A stretch of 64,000 nt of DNA, taken from CAXBNB01 sp049115735. GTDB taxonomy: Bacteria > Bacteroidota > Bacteroidia > Cytophagales > Cyclobacteriaceae. The DNA is taken from assembly GCA_049115735.1 (NCBI GenBank), contig JAGDZP010000012.1:186001-250000 (forward strand), written 5' to 3'. Below, one piece after another: positions 35,850-46,000 of this stretch; position 1 is the stretch's first letter; each line of letters begins with the position of its first letter. Made by a program: the position numbers and the translations under genes. The notes under the pieces were generated by a model. It was not told where the DNA came from and did no database searches. It was given only the letters and a program-made list of their open reading frames with translations.

Positions 35850-38398
35850 AAGCCGAAACCCATCCTGATTCCTCTGCCGTAATGTTTGCCATCCAGGTGG
35901 GCCATGTAAAAATCTATGCGAAATACTTTGACGATGTGTTCCAACCCGAATCCATATTCTAAGTAGTTGCCTGAGGTATCAGTATAGAGGTAGTTCACTG
36001 TACCTACCGCTTGCATTTTAGTTTTTCTCAATAGTGGAAATTTATTAATCAAAAATCCATTGAAGTGATGGTTGTATTGCGCAGAGAACCATCCATTTGT
36101 TGTACTGAACTGGTAATAGTCCATTAGTTGAAAGTAGTTCTTTTTGAATTTTGCCAGGATACTTCCACCACCATTGAAGTGTTTGTAATCCATGAAAGCA
36201 ACTTTATTATCATTCAAAAAAGTACCACCTGCTATGAAATAATTTCCGGAACCCAACAGTTGGTAGTCGATATCATCGCGGATGTCGAAAGCTATTTTGT
36301 CATAATCTACATCGGAACCGAAAGCCGAGAAACCTTTGGAATATAGCACTCTGAAGATGGGATATTTGGTACCCATCACATATTTCTGGTCAGGGCGAGA
36401 GATGTACTTCTGTTTTATTCTAATGGTGAAATGTACATCATATTGAAAGGTATTGCTCGTGCCAAATGAGGTGTTTGCAAGCTCGTTATTCAAAGGGCGG
36501 TTTACTGTAAATTCCCTTTCATCCGTTCTGAAGATTGAATAATCAGTGGTATTGAAAAGCTCTTTTCTGTGAGCATATTCGAGATTCGAAGTGACCAAAA
36601 TACCATTGGATATCTCTGACTGATGGGCCACCCTGAAAAAGTTCTTCTCGTACAGCTTGATTAAATTTTGCCTGTTGAGGATAGTCTCAAGGCTATTGAC
36701 AAACGGCGAGATAGGCTTTTGCCCGTTGAATTGGTAGACAAAGTTTCCAAACTGTAGCAGGGCTCGTGAGAACTTTCTTGGGTTGTAGTACATCCTGCCA
36801 AAGAGCTGACCATAGGCCTTTCTGCTTGAAAACCCGTATCGAATTTCCGGCACAAGTTGATATTTCAAAATACCTTTCTTTGATTTGTTGTAGGTTGATT
36901 TAAGGAAAACCACGGCACCTTCTACGGTGTTGTATTCGAGGTTTTCAATGATGGGCTCGAATCGAAAGTACTTTTCCTCAAAGGATTTTTGATAGACGTA
37001 TCCGCTATATACAACATTGGCCAGGCTTAATTTATTAACAACTCTATCGACCGAATCTTTATAGGGTTTCGAGTTATGAATCTCTTCCAGACTATCTTTC
37101 TTGGTATAGTCAGCTATTTCTATATTGGTAAGAGGTACAGGGCGTACCCGGGCCCAGTAGGTACTGTCTTTTTGGTTGGAGTCATCTTCGATAACCAGTA
37201 TTTCATTGTTGAAATATTTCTTTGGAAAAAGCTTTTGGATGATTGGAAGAGTATCTTGTTCAGTTTCATTTTGAGCAATGGTATCAGTAGAATTTGAGAT
37301 CAACTTGTCATTGACTTGAATCTCATAATCGGAATGAAGTCCGATGAAATTTCCTACTCCTTTGAAACCAAAAATATCCAGCGAGAAACTAAATTTTTGA
37401 GAGATCATCATCCAAATATCACCCTGAATGGGCGCATAGACTTGTCGTATATTCAGGTTGTCAATGAATTCAAGCTGATGCTCTTTTGTGAGAGTAAGGT
37501 CAACGCTATGTATGCGCCAGCTGTCTTCAAGGATGTATATATATCCTGAGAACACCGGATCATTTTTGCGCCTGGGTATCACCTTTATCTTGTTGATCAT
37601 TAGCCCTTTTTCTTGAATAAAGCCCTCCATTTTATATTCATAAAAAAGCATAGCATTGTTGGAAATTGGGGAGACATACCCCCGTTCACTTAGTCCTTCT
37701 GCTTTTAGCAAATTGTCATAAAATGAAAACAACATCTGCGATCCCTGGTTGTAGCTGAAGGTATTGTTATTGCCGCTGACTTTGGACGAGATCATAACTT
37801 CTTTGATCTTATCAGGTTGTTCAAAACTCAGCTCTGAAATGGATTCTGAGAGGTAGACTATTCCCGTATCAAGCGGAATTACGAAACCAAAAACCTTATC
37901 AGGTTTTTCTTCGATTGTTTGCATACCCTTGATATACACCTGACACTTGTATGCCTGCACCTGCTCTTTGTGAAACTTTCTCTTTTTTATAGCTTCTCGG
38001 ATAATTCGATATGCTGGATCTTCATCTGTTGCATTGACGACCACTTCATTGAGCTCGAGTGCCTCACTTCGCAAAATTACATTGAGTACTACCGGCGATG
38101 TACCCACTTCAATAGCTTTAACTTCTTTTTTGAAGCCTACATACTGAAATACAAGATTGTATTCTCCGGGCGCTAATTCGATAGAATAGAAGCCATCCAC
38201 ATTGGAGGAGGTGCCTTTGGTGGTATTTTCAACATATAGCGTGGTGAAGGGTAGAGCTTCTCCTTTTTCGTCAGCGATTTTACCGGAAATGGTCGTGGCA
38301 AAGCCAGGTAGCGCAAGTAAAACCAGCAGGCCTGTAAGCGGTAGCTTGTTTAAGAGAGAGCTAAATATTTCCTTGAAATTGACTTGAAAAAAAGGCAC
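35846..38398 (-). CDS. DUF5686 outer-membrane protein with CarboxypepD_reg-like domain
   Basis: The protein of about 850 residues has a signal peptide (ends near LPGFATT) and a carboxypeptidase regulatory-like domain at the start of the mature part (ISGKIADEKGEALPFTTLYVENTTKGT). A long DUF5686 domain follows, predicted to be a transmembrane beta barrel ending in an aromatic residue (GMGFGF). Such proteins are widespread in Bacteroidota without a defined role. The start is uncertain. The reading frame reaches TTG at 38404 or GTG at 38398, while the ATG at 38398-38400 is out of frame. A homopolymer of seven A (38387-38393) follows, so a length change there could fuse the ATG to the frame. Confidence 0.8.
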   Translation of the reverse strand: MPFFQVNFKEIFSSLLNKLPLTGLLVLLALPGFATTISGKIADEKGEALPFTTLYVENTTKGTSSNVDGFYSIELAPGEYNLVFQYVGFKKEVKAIEVGTSPVVLNVILRSEALELNEVVVNATDEDPAYRIIREAIKKRKFHKEQVQAYKCQVYIKGMQTIEEKPDKVFGFVIPLDTGIVYLSESISELSFEQPDKIKEVMISSKVSGNNNTFSYNQGSQMLFSFYDNLLKAEGLSERGYVSPISNNAMLFYEYKMEGFIQEKGLMINKIKVIPRRKNDPVFSGYIYILEDSWRIHSVDLTLTKEHQLEFIDNLNIRQVYAPIQGDIWMMISQKFSFSLDIFGFKGVGNFIGLHSDYEIQVNDKLISNSTDTIAQNETEQDTLPIIQKLFPKKYFNNEILVIEDDSNQKDSTYWARVRPVPLTNIEIADYTKKDSLEEIHNSKPYKDSVDRVVNKLSLANVVYSGYVYQKSFEEKYFRFEPIIENLEYNTVEGAVVFLKSTYNKSKKGILKYQLVPEIRYGFSSRKAYGQLFGRMYYNPRKFSRALLQFGNFVYQFNGQKPISPFVNSLETILNRQNLIKLYEKNFFRVAHQSEISNGILVTSNLEYAHRKELFNTTDYSIFRTDEREFTVNRPLNNELANTSFGTSNTFQYDVHFTIRIKQKYISRPDQKYVMGTKYPIFRVLYSKGFSAFGSDVDYDKIAFDIRDDIDYQLLGSGNYFIAGGTFLNDNKVAFMDYKHFNGGGSILAKFKKNYFQLMDYYQFSTTNGWFSAQYNHHFNGFLINKFPLLRKTKMQAVGTVNYLYTDTSGNYLEYGFGLEHIVKVFRIDFYMAHLDGKHYGRGIRMGFGF

Positions 38399-38468
38399 AT
38401 ACAATACTAACGAATGTTATCAAATTGGGGTAGGTGTGCACCCATATTTGACCCTGAAGTGGAAGTAC

Positions 38469-39914
38469 TTATCCAATCAATTCATTAATCACTTTGCCGC
38501 CGAACTGTGACAACTGCTTGTACCTGCCACCATGGAAGTAGGTGAGCTTGTTGTCGTCCAGACCAAGGAGCTTAAGCATAGTGATGTGAACGTCTCGAAT
38601 AGGGTGAACGACCTCTACCGCTTTTTCTCCAATTTCGTCTGTGTTTCCTATCGTATGTCCTGCTTTCACTCCACCACCTGCAAACCACATGTTCATAGCT
38701 GTGTTGTTGTGATCTCTGCCATATGCAACACCACCTTCCCTTAATCCATTGTCAGGACTTCTACCAAATTCTCCTGTCCAAACAACGAGGGTTTCATCCA
38801 GCAATCCTCGCCTTTTCAGATCTTTGATCAATCCAGCTATCGGTTTGTCTACGCTTCTTATGAGATTGGAATGCGCCCTTCCTAGGAAATCATGTGAATC
38901 CCATCCGCCAGAAAACAGCTGGACATACACCACACCTTTTTCGATCATCTTTCTGGCGAGCAAACATTTCCTGCCGAATGCGTCTGTCTCAGGATCGCCA
39001 ATGCCATACAGTTCTTTGCACTCATCGGTTTCAGAATCAATGTCCATCAATTCAGGGAATTCCATTTGCATTCTAAATGCTAATTCATAATTCGCTATTC
39101 TAGCCGCCAGCTCATCATGCTCAGGGTGCTTTTTCTGATGGTCCTGATTGAGTGTATTTAAGAGGTCAAGACTTTCTCTCTGATGATATCTACTCAAACC
39201 CGGAGCAGGCTCCAGATTGAGTACTGGAGAACCATGTGGCCTCAAGGGTGTTCCTTGAAAATGAGCCGGAAGAAAACCATTTGACCAATTAGCAGCACCG
39301 CCTTGTGGGTAAGCCACTTCAGGCAATACCACGAATGTGGGAATGTTCTCATTCATTGAGCCTAGCCCATACACAACCCATGAACCGATGGCCGGATCTC
39401 CACCAAAGCGGTTTCCCGTATTCATGTGGTATTGGGCAGTAGGATGGTTGACCGATTCCGCCTGACAACCGCGATAGAAGCAAAGATCGTCTGCAATGTC
39501 TGCCATGTGGACAAAGTGCTCGCACATGTCTGCTCCTGATTGTCCTACTTTTCTCGATTTGAACGGGCTCTGAACAATGTAGCGGTTTCCGCTAGACATG
39601 GCAGAAAAGTTTTCGCCTTCTCTTTTGAATTTCTTCAGATGAAATTTTTCTAAGGTTGGTTTTGGGTCAAAAGTATCTATGTGGCTTGGACCACCTTCCA
39701 TCATCAGGAAGATGCAGGATTTGGCTTTGGCCACCATCATGGCAGGTTTGATGGCTAACGGACTTGTTGGGATCTTAGCAACCTTTCTGGCAATAGTTTC
39801 AACGGTACTGCCGCTTTCACAGCCCAGAAGAGAACCTAGTGCAACAGACCCTAGCCCTGTTCCTAATCCATAGATAAATTCACGCCTGCTTTGTTTTCCG
39901 TGGTTAGTACACAT
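38469..39914 (-). CDS. DUF1501 family protein with Tat signal
   Basis: The protein of about 481 residues starts best at the ATG 39912-39914, with MCTNHGKQSRREFIYGLGTG, a twin-arginine export signal, and a Cys (LLGC) that may be lipidated. The rest matches DUF1501: EGGPSHIDTFDPKP, then the catalytic-core-like GEFGRSPDNG and GGRYKQLSQFGG near the end. The fold belongs to the alkaline phosphatase/sulfatase superfamily, but the reaction is unknown. It overlaps the end of the DUF1553 gene by 11 bases, so the two are coupled. This pair is typical of Planctomycetes and other polysaccharide-degrading marine bacteria. Confidence 0.85.
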   Translation of the reverse strand: MCTNHGKQSRREFIYGLGTGLGSVALGSLLGCESGSTVETIARKVAKIPTSPLAIKPAMMVAKAKSCIFLMMEGGPSHIDTFDPKPTLEKFHLKKFKREGENFSAMSSGNRYIVQSPFKSRKVGQSGADMCEHFVHMADIADDLCFYRGCQAESVNHPTAQYHMNTGNRFGGDPAIGSWVVYGLGSMNENIPTFVVLPEVAYPQGGAANWSNGFLPAHFQGTPLRPHGSPVLNLEPAPGLSRYHQRESLDLLNTLNQDHQKKHPEHDELAARIANYELAFRMQMEFPELMDIDSETDECKELYGIGDPETDAFGRKCLLARKMIEKGVVYVQLFSGGWDSHDFLGRAHSNLIRSVDKPIAGLIKDLKRRGLLDETLVVWTGEFGRSPDNGLREGGVAYGRDHNNTAMNMWFAGGGVKAGHTIGNTDEIGEKAVEVVHPIRDVHITMLKLLGLDDNKLTYFHGGRYKQLSQFGGKVINELIG

Positions 39915-42765
39915 ACATAAATTCGTTTGAATTAAACAGAACCACAGCCAAGTCAGCCAGAGCTCTGGCATCAGGCTCCAAATCGTGGGTTTTTAGATCC
40001 GCTTCATAATTGTCATACACTTCGAGTTTTTCTTCGAATCTGAAAATCTCACCTGTCATTTCTTCGAACATTTCTCGTTCAACTTTTTTCGGATATTCCT
40101 CTTTTGGAATGGGGTTCTCCACATGGTAGTCGGTCATTTTTGCTAAATAGTCAGTTGAGGTTTGCAATTCAAACTGACTCGGTTTTCTATTGAAGACCGC
40201 CTCAAAAGTAGATGCCACTCGTTCTGAATCTGCTGATTGCTTTTCACTGATTCTGTTTGCCAGGGCTACCGCTCGGTCTCTAATGCTTCGGTCGTTAAAC
40301 AACATAAACACTTGCGGTGTGACCGATGACGCAGTTCGTCTTTCGCAGGAAAGGTCTGATACGGGTTGATTGAAAACCTCCATCATCGGATCTGTAAGTC
40401 CTCGCAACTTCAAGGTGTAGATGGTGCGTCTGTTTCTTTGCGCTCTCTTAGGTGACGGCTGATAAGCTGGGGCAATTGAACCCATCACATGTCTTGGTTG
40501 TAGGGCTTGTTCGAGATGTATTTCATGTCGAACGGGCAATCCACCTTGTTCCAGATTTAGCTCACCGGAAACGAAGAGCAATGCGTCCCTAATTTCCTCA
40601 GCTTCCAACCTTCTGGGCGTGTAAACAGCCAGATATAAATTGTCAGGGTCTTTAGTTTGAACTTCATCGAGGTTTTCATGTTGACTGCTGCGCTGATATG
40701 CTTGGGAACTCATAAGGAGTCGATGGAGGTGTTTTATCGACCAACCATTTTCCATGAACTCCAGGGCGAGCCAATCCAATAACTCAGCATGAGTTGGCTT
40801 TTTTCCCGTTACGCCAAAGTTGTTTGAGTTTTCGGCCAGCCCTTTCCCAAAATGATATTGCCACACTCGGTTAACGATTGATCTGGATGTCAAAGGGTTG
40901 AGCGGATGAATAAGCCAATTGGCAAAATCAAGACGCCTCAATTCTTTTCCTTTGGAGATGTCGCGGTATAAAGTCGATTCCGGATTTAGGCCGATAACAC
41001 TATCTTGTAAGGAAGGGAGGGCGCTCAAAATGCCAGGTGCCACTTTTTCATCTTTGGCATAAACAGAACCACCTGTTAGGATAAAAGTTTCTTGTAATGC
41101 TCCGTCTGGGTTTTCGGGCATTTTCATGGGCCTGCTACTGTGTGTTACCCGAAAAGGGCCATTGTATACTGAATACGCAAGCCCGTCAAATGCTTCTTTT
41201 TCTCTTTTGAATCTCTGAATTCTTTTATTCAGGAGTTTTCGATAACCCAGTTCCTGATTGCTGAGGCCTAAATATCTTGGAGGTTTTTTGTGATCAGGCA
41301 ATGGTCCGCGTTCTCCCTTACGAACATACTTCATTCCTCTTGTTTCCATCCAACGCCTGGCAGCACGCTCTTCCTTTTCATTTATTTGTTTTTGATGGGC
41401 AATGGCTTCATTCAGAAAATCGGATACCCTCTTTTTCTCTTCTTCAGCCATAGACAAATTTTCACTTTCCAGATGCGGTGCAGGGCGTTCTGCAAACTGA
41501 GTAGTTGCAAATACAGCTTGAATCTGGTAGTAGTCTTTTGTTGGAATTGGGTCAAACTTGTGGTCGTGGCATCTTGCGCACCTCAATGGCTGGGACATAA
41601 AAACCTCTCCCACGCTGTTAGTGACGTCATCCAGGAAGTATTGACGGGTCTCCGCTTCCACGCTCATACCAGTGTGTTCCCATGGACCCATTCTCAGGAA
41701 GCCGGTGGCAATTAGATTCTCAGGATCGTCGGGGTTTATTTCATCTCCAGCTATTTGCTCTAATATAAATTCATTGTAAGGCTTGTCTTTGTTGAATGAC
41801 CGGATAACGTAATCCCTGTACCTCCAGGCATTTGGACGCACATAATCATTTGAGAAACCATCGCTATCTGCATATCGCACTACATCCAGCCAATGACGTG
41901 CCCATTGCTCACCGTAATAGGGACTGTCGAGTAATTTATCAATCCATTTTCCAAAGGCATCCGGAGAATCGTCTTTTAGGAATTCTTGAACGTCTCCGTT
42001 TGAAGGAGGCAGGCCAAGCAAGTCAAAAGAAGCTCTTCGAATCAACGTGCTTTTATCTACTTCTTTAGCGGGGGAAATACCCCGCTCAATGAGCTTCTGA
42101 TTGATGAAAGCATCAATTGGGTTGGCACTCGAATCATTGTCCAATGCTTCCCAGGGAATTTTTCTTTTCTTGATTGGCTGAAAGGCCCAAATATCTGTAG
42201 GGTTATACTTTCTATTGGCCCAGGTTTCAGAAAGTGCGCCGCTCGTTTCTACTTTGATTTTCCCTTTATAATCCCATCCACCTGCCTTGATGATTTCACT
42301 TCTCCGTTTTTCACTTGGCCATGGGGCACCAGCAGCTATCCAGGCTTTGAGGTCATTAAGTTCAGTTTGACTGAGTTTGTCATTCTCTTTTGGTGGCATA
42401 GCGAAATCTTCATCCACTCTTATAGCCGCCAGGTAAATCGGGCTTTTGTCCGGATGACCGGGCACCAGAGCCTTCTTGCCGGATTCACCTCCTTTGACCA
42501 GGGAGGCATAAGTTAGCATTTCAAAGTCTCCTTCTATCTCCTTGGGATCGTCACCATGACAGGCAAAACACTTGGATTCTAGCAAAGGATATATTTGAAA
42601 TGTAAATAGCTTCTCTGCATCCAGGGATTGCTCGCCTGTAGTTGAGTCACTGCAGCTTGAGAGTAGCGAATAAACTACAGAAACTAAAAAAACTATCAAT
42701 ACTTTGGTGAGCCTATTCAGTGAGTATAGGTATATAGTAGCAATATGTAAGTTGAGTTTAAGCAA
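39904..42765 (-). CDS. DUF1549/DUF1553 protein with cytochrome-c-like haem motif (PSD1-type)
   Basis: The 953-residue protein has an N-terminal lipoprotein-like signal (VFLVSVVYSLLSSC, Cys about 39). A PSCyt1-type cytochrome region has the haem motif CFACH (LESKCFACHGDDP). The large core matches DUF1549 (DAFINQKLIERG) and DUF1553 (RRLEAEEIRDALL, then FGKGLAENSNNFG). It is exported, probably outer-membrane-associated. The annotated start is TTG (42763-42765), since no ATG or GTG precedes the signal peptide. It overlaps the DUF1501 gene. The pair is usually found together, with a suspected role in oxidation of carbohydrate-like compounds, but no enzyme activity has been shown. Confidence 0.85.
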   Translation of the reverse strand: MLKLNLHIATIYLYSLNRLTKVLIVFLVSVVYSLLSSCSDSTTGEQSLDAEKLFTFQIYPLLESKCFACHGDDPKEIEGDFEMLTYASLVKGGESGKKALVPGHPDKSPIYLAAIRVDEDFAMPPKENDKLSQTELNDLKAWIAAGAPWPSEKRRSEIIKAGGWDYKGKIKVETSGALSETWANRKYNPTDIWAFQPIKKRKIPWEALDNDSSANPIDAFINQKLIERGISPAKEVDKSTLIRRASFDLLGLPPSNGDVQEFLKDDSPDAFGKWIDKLLDSPYYGEQWARHWLDVVRYADSDGFSNDYVRPNAWRYRDYVIRSFNKDKPYNEFILEQIAGDEINPDDPENLIATGFLRMGPWEHTGMSVEAETRQYFLDDVTNSVGEVFMSQPLRCARCHDHKFDPIPTKDYYQIQAVFATTQFAERPAPHLESENLSMAEEEKKRVSDFLNEAIAHQKQINEKEERAARRWMETRGMKYVRKGERGPLPDHKKPPRYLGLSNQELGYRKLLNKRIQRFKREKEAFDGLAYSVYNGPFRVTHSSRPMKMPENPDGALQETFILTGGSVYAKDEKVAPGILSALPSLQDSVIGLNPESTLYRDISKGKELRRLDFANWLIHPLNPLTSRSIVNRVWQYHFGKGLAENSNNFGVTGKKPTHAELLDWLALEFMENGWSIKHLHRLLMSSQAYQRSSQHENLDEVQTKDPDNLYLAVYTPRRLEAEEIRDALLFVSGELNLEQGGLPVRHEIHLEQALQPRHVMGSIAPAYQPSPKRAQRNRRTIYTLKLRGLTDPMMEVFNQPVSDLSCERRTASSVTPQVFMLFNDRSIRDRAVALANRISEKQSADSERVASTFEAVFNRKPSQFELQTSTDYLAKMTDYHVENPIPKEEYPKKVEREMFEEMTGEIFRFEEKLEVYDNYEADLKTHDLEPDARALADLAVVLFNSNEFMYVY

Positions 42766-43041
42766 ATGAAGAAATGGTGAAAATAGATACTCCCTAAAAT
42801 AGCTCTTTTTAAAAATATTAGCAATTGTATTAACTGCTCCTTTGAATTATGTCATTTAAACAAGATGTACTCCTAGTGATGACGAGACCTTGGATGGCTT
42901 TGTAAATAGGTAAATATTTCTCGATTAGTCGTTCCTTTCACCCAATAGGATTAAATTTATTCAACGCTTAGCGAGCCATTGGAATTCATGTTAACGAACA
43001 AAATACACCCAGATATTAGAACCAGTCAAAACAATTATCGA

Positions 43042-46000
43042 ATGAAGAAAGGATATTGCAGTCATCAGCTTTTTGTTAAAATAATTGTACTTACGGTATT
43101 CGCTTTATCGCATACTTCTTTGGCCCAAGTCAAGATGACCGAAGAAGCCTGGACACTACCAACCTATGAAGTAGATCGTGGTGAAAAAGCTCCCATGTTC
43201 TTTTCCAATCAAAGCTTTCAGGGAGCAAGGCGTGTAATCTACCCTTATGCCATGAACGATGTGATTTCCCATGAAAAGGTAATGAAAGATTGGAAAGCAC
43301 TCAAACTGGAAAATGAGTATATAGAAGTATGTATCACACCGGAGATAGGCGGTAAAATCTATTATGCTACTGACAAAACCAATGGTTATCATTTTATCTA
43401 TAAAAACAATGAGGTGAAGCCTTCAAACATCGGGATGACAGGTGCATGGGTATCAGGCGGTATTGAGTGGTGCGTGCTACACCACCATCGGGCGTCTACC
43501 ATGTTGCCTATGGACTATTCGATGGCAGAAAATGCAGATGGCAGTAAGACCATATTTATCGGTGAAACAGAACCACGTCACAGAATGCGATGGAATGTGG
43601 CAGTTACCGTCAAGCCTGGTAAGTCTTATTTTGAGGCAGAGCTGAGTATTTACAACCCTACACCCCATACAAATACATTTTTGAATTGGGCGAATGTGGC
43701 GACTCATACCAACGAGAATTATCAGACCATCTTTCCGCCGAGTGTGCAAATGGCTACCTTCCATTCTAAAAACGATTTCACCAGATGGCCAATATCTACG
43801 GAAGTCTTCAGAGGACAAGACTTCACTGCTGGTGTAGATATTAGTTGGTGGAAGAATGTACGTAAATCCGCCTCCTTTTTTTCATGGGATTTGAAAGAAG
43901 ATTTTATGGGAGGATATGATCATGGCAAGCAAAGTGGTACCGTTCACATTGGCGATCATAACATCATCAAAGGCGCGAAACTTTGGGAGTGGGGGTCAGG
44001 CCCAAGGGGACAGGCAACCGAAGGAAGGTTGACAGAGACCAGCGGGCCTTACGTTGAGATTATGGTTGGTGCCTTCTCCGACAACCAGCCAGATTATACC
44101 TGGATAAGACCTTATGAAACCAAAACATGGAAGCAATATTGGTATCCTGTGCGGGATATAGGAGGGTTTAAAAATGCCAATCTGGATGCTGCTGTTAATC
44201 TGGAAGCGCGTGACGATAACAAAGTTTTTCTTGGCTTTTATTCAACTTCACAGGTGGATAAAGCGCGTGTGATCTTGAGAAATGGAGACAAAGTTATTTT
44301 ACAAAAGGACATTGAAATCTCCCCTGCAAAAGCCTTCAAAGAGGATGTAACCATTAGGAGCCCTTACAACCTATATGAATTGTCGACAGAGCTGATTAAT
44401 CTGGAAAATGATCAGGTATTGATCTCATACCAACCCAAAGAACTTGAGCCTGTTGAAGAGCTTCCTGAAGTAGTTACAAGACCTGATGCTCCGGAAGATA
44501 TTGAGACGGTGGAGGAGTTGTTTTTAGCCGGAAGCCGGCTGGAGCAGTTTTACAAAGACCCTAGTGACTATTACGCTGAAGCGCTAAAACGTGATCCCAA
44601 GAACACGCGAAGCAATACTGCCTTAGGCTTGCAATCTCTAAAAAACGGAGACTATAAAACTGCAAGGAAATACTTTTCCACGGCCATCAATCGCCTGACC
44701 AAAGACTACATCAGGCCCTCAACCGGCGAGGCGCTATACCTACAGGGCTTGACATTGAAAGCGTTGGGGCTATATGATGCTGCGATTGATACTTTGCACC
44801 GGGCTAGCTGGGATTATGCCTACCATTCAGCGGCTTATTTTGAGTTGGCACAGATTTCAAGCATGCAAGGAGACTTTGAAAAAGCTCTTCACCAAATCAA
44901 TGAATCACTTTCCACAAACACAAGGAATAATCGAGCAGTTGGATTGAAAGCATCAATTCAGAGAAAATTGAGGGATACTAAAGCTGCCAGTAAAACTGTA
45001 GCATCATCATTACTCAAAGATCCCTTAAATTTTCGACTCGCTAATGAGTTGTACCTGGCAGCAAAGGAGCATGGAGACGAAAAATCAGCTCATGAAGCCC
45101 TCGTTGACCTAACAAAAAAATTAAGAGATTTTGATCAAAATTATCTTGAGCTGGCGGTAGGTTATGTGAATGAAGGGATGCTGGAAGAAGCCAAGGATGT
45201 GTTGAGTAGATACAAAAAAGGGGATAATCCGATCGTCAAATATTACCAGGGCTATATCCAGGATCAAAGCGGAAATAAGGAGGAAGCTAGAAAGTTGTTT
45301 GACCAGGCACAATCGCTATCGGAGGATTATTGTTTCCCTTTCCGCTTGGAAACAGTTAGCATTTTAAATAAGGCACTTGAATACAATCCTGGTGATGGAA
45401 AAGCATATTACTACCTCGGCAATATATTGTACAACAAACAGCCTGCTGTGGCGATTGAACATTTCGAAAATGCGGTGGAACATTTACCAAGTTTAGCCAT
45501 GGCTTATAGAAACCTTGGTTGGGGATACTACCGCCACTATGATAATCTGGGCAAGGCAATAGGTTATTATGAAAAGGCCATTACCAACGATAAGAGCAAC
45601 GCCATATTCTTTACGGAATTGGATGAGCTGTATGAGTTGAACAATAGCCCTGTATCGCAAAGGCTGAAAATATTTGAAGGTAACAGTGAAGTAATAAGAA
45701 AGCGGGATGATGCATTTATTCATCAAATCATTGTGCTTACTCTCGCAGGACAGTCGGACCTGGCAGTAGAATACCTGAAAGGCAAGGAATTTAGCTACCG
45801 GGAGGGAAACTCAAAGGTAAGGGAGGTAATTATAGATGCTCAACTTTCTTTGGGGCAAAAATATTTCAAAGAGAAAAACTATAAGAAGGCCCTGGAACAT
45901 TTTCTATTGGCCCAGGTGCCTGATGAAGAAGCTGGTAGCGCCAGATCGGGTAATAGAAACCTACAGGTGTACTATTTTATTGGGCTATCTCATGAGGGGC

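Noticed and set aside
41290..41715. 141-residue ORF on the plus strand inside the DUF1553 gene
   Set aside because: It is an antisense shadow of a strongly supported coding sequence and has no recognisable domain or start signal.
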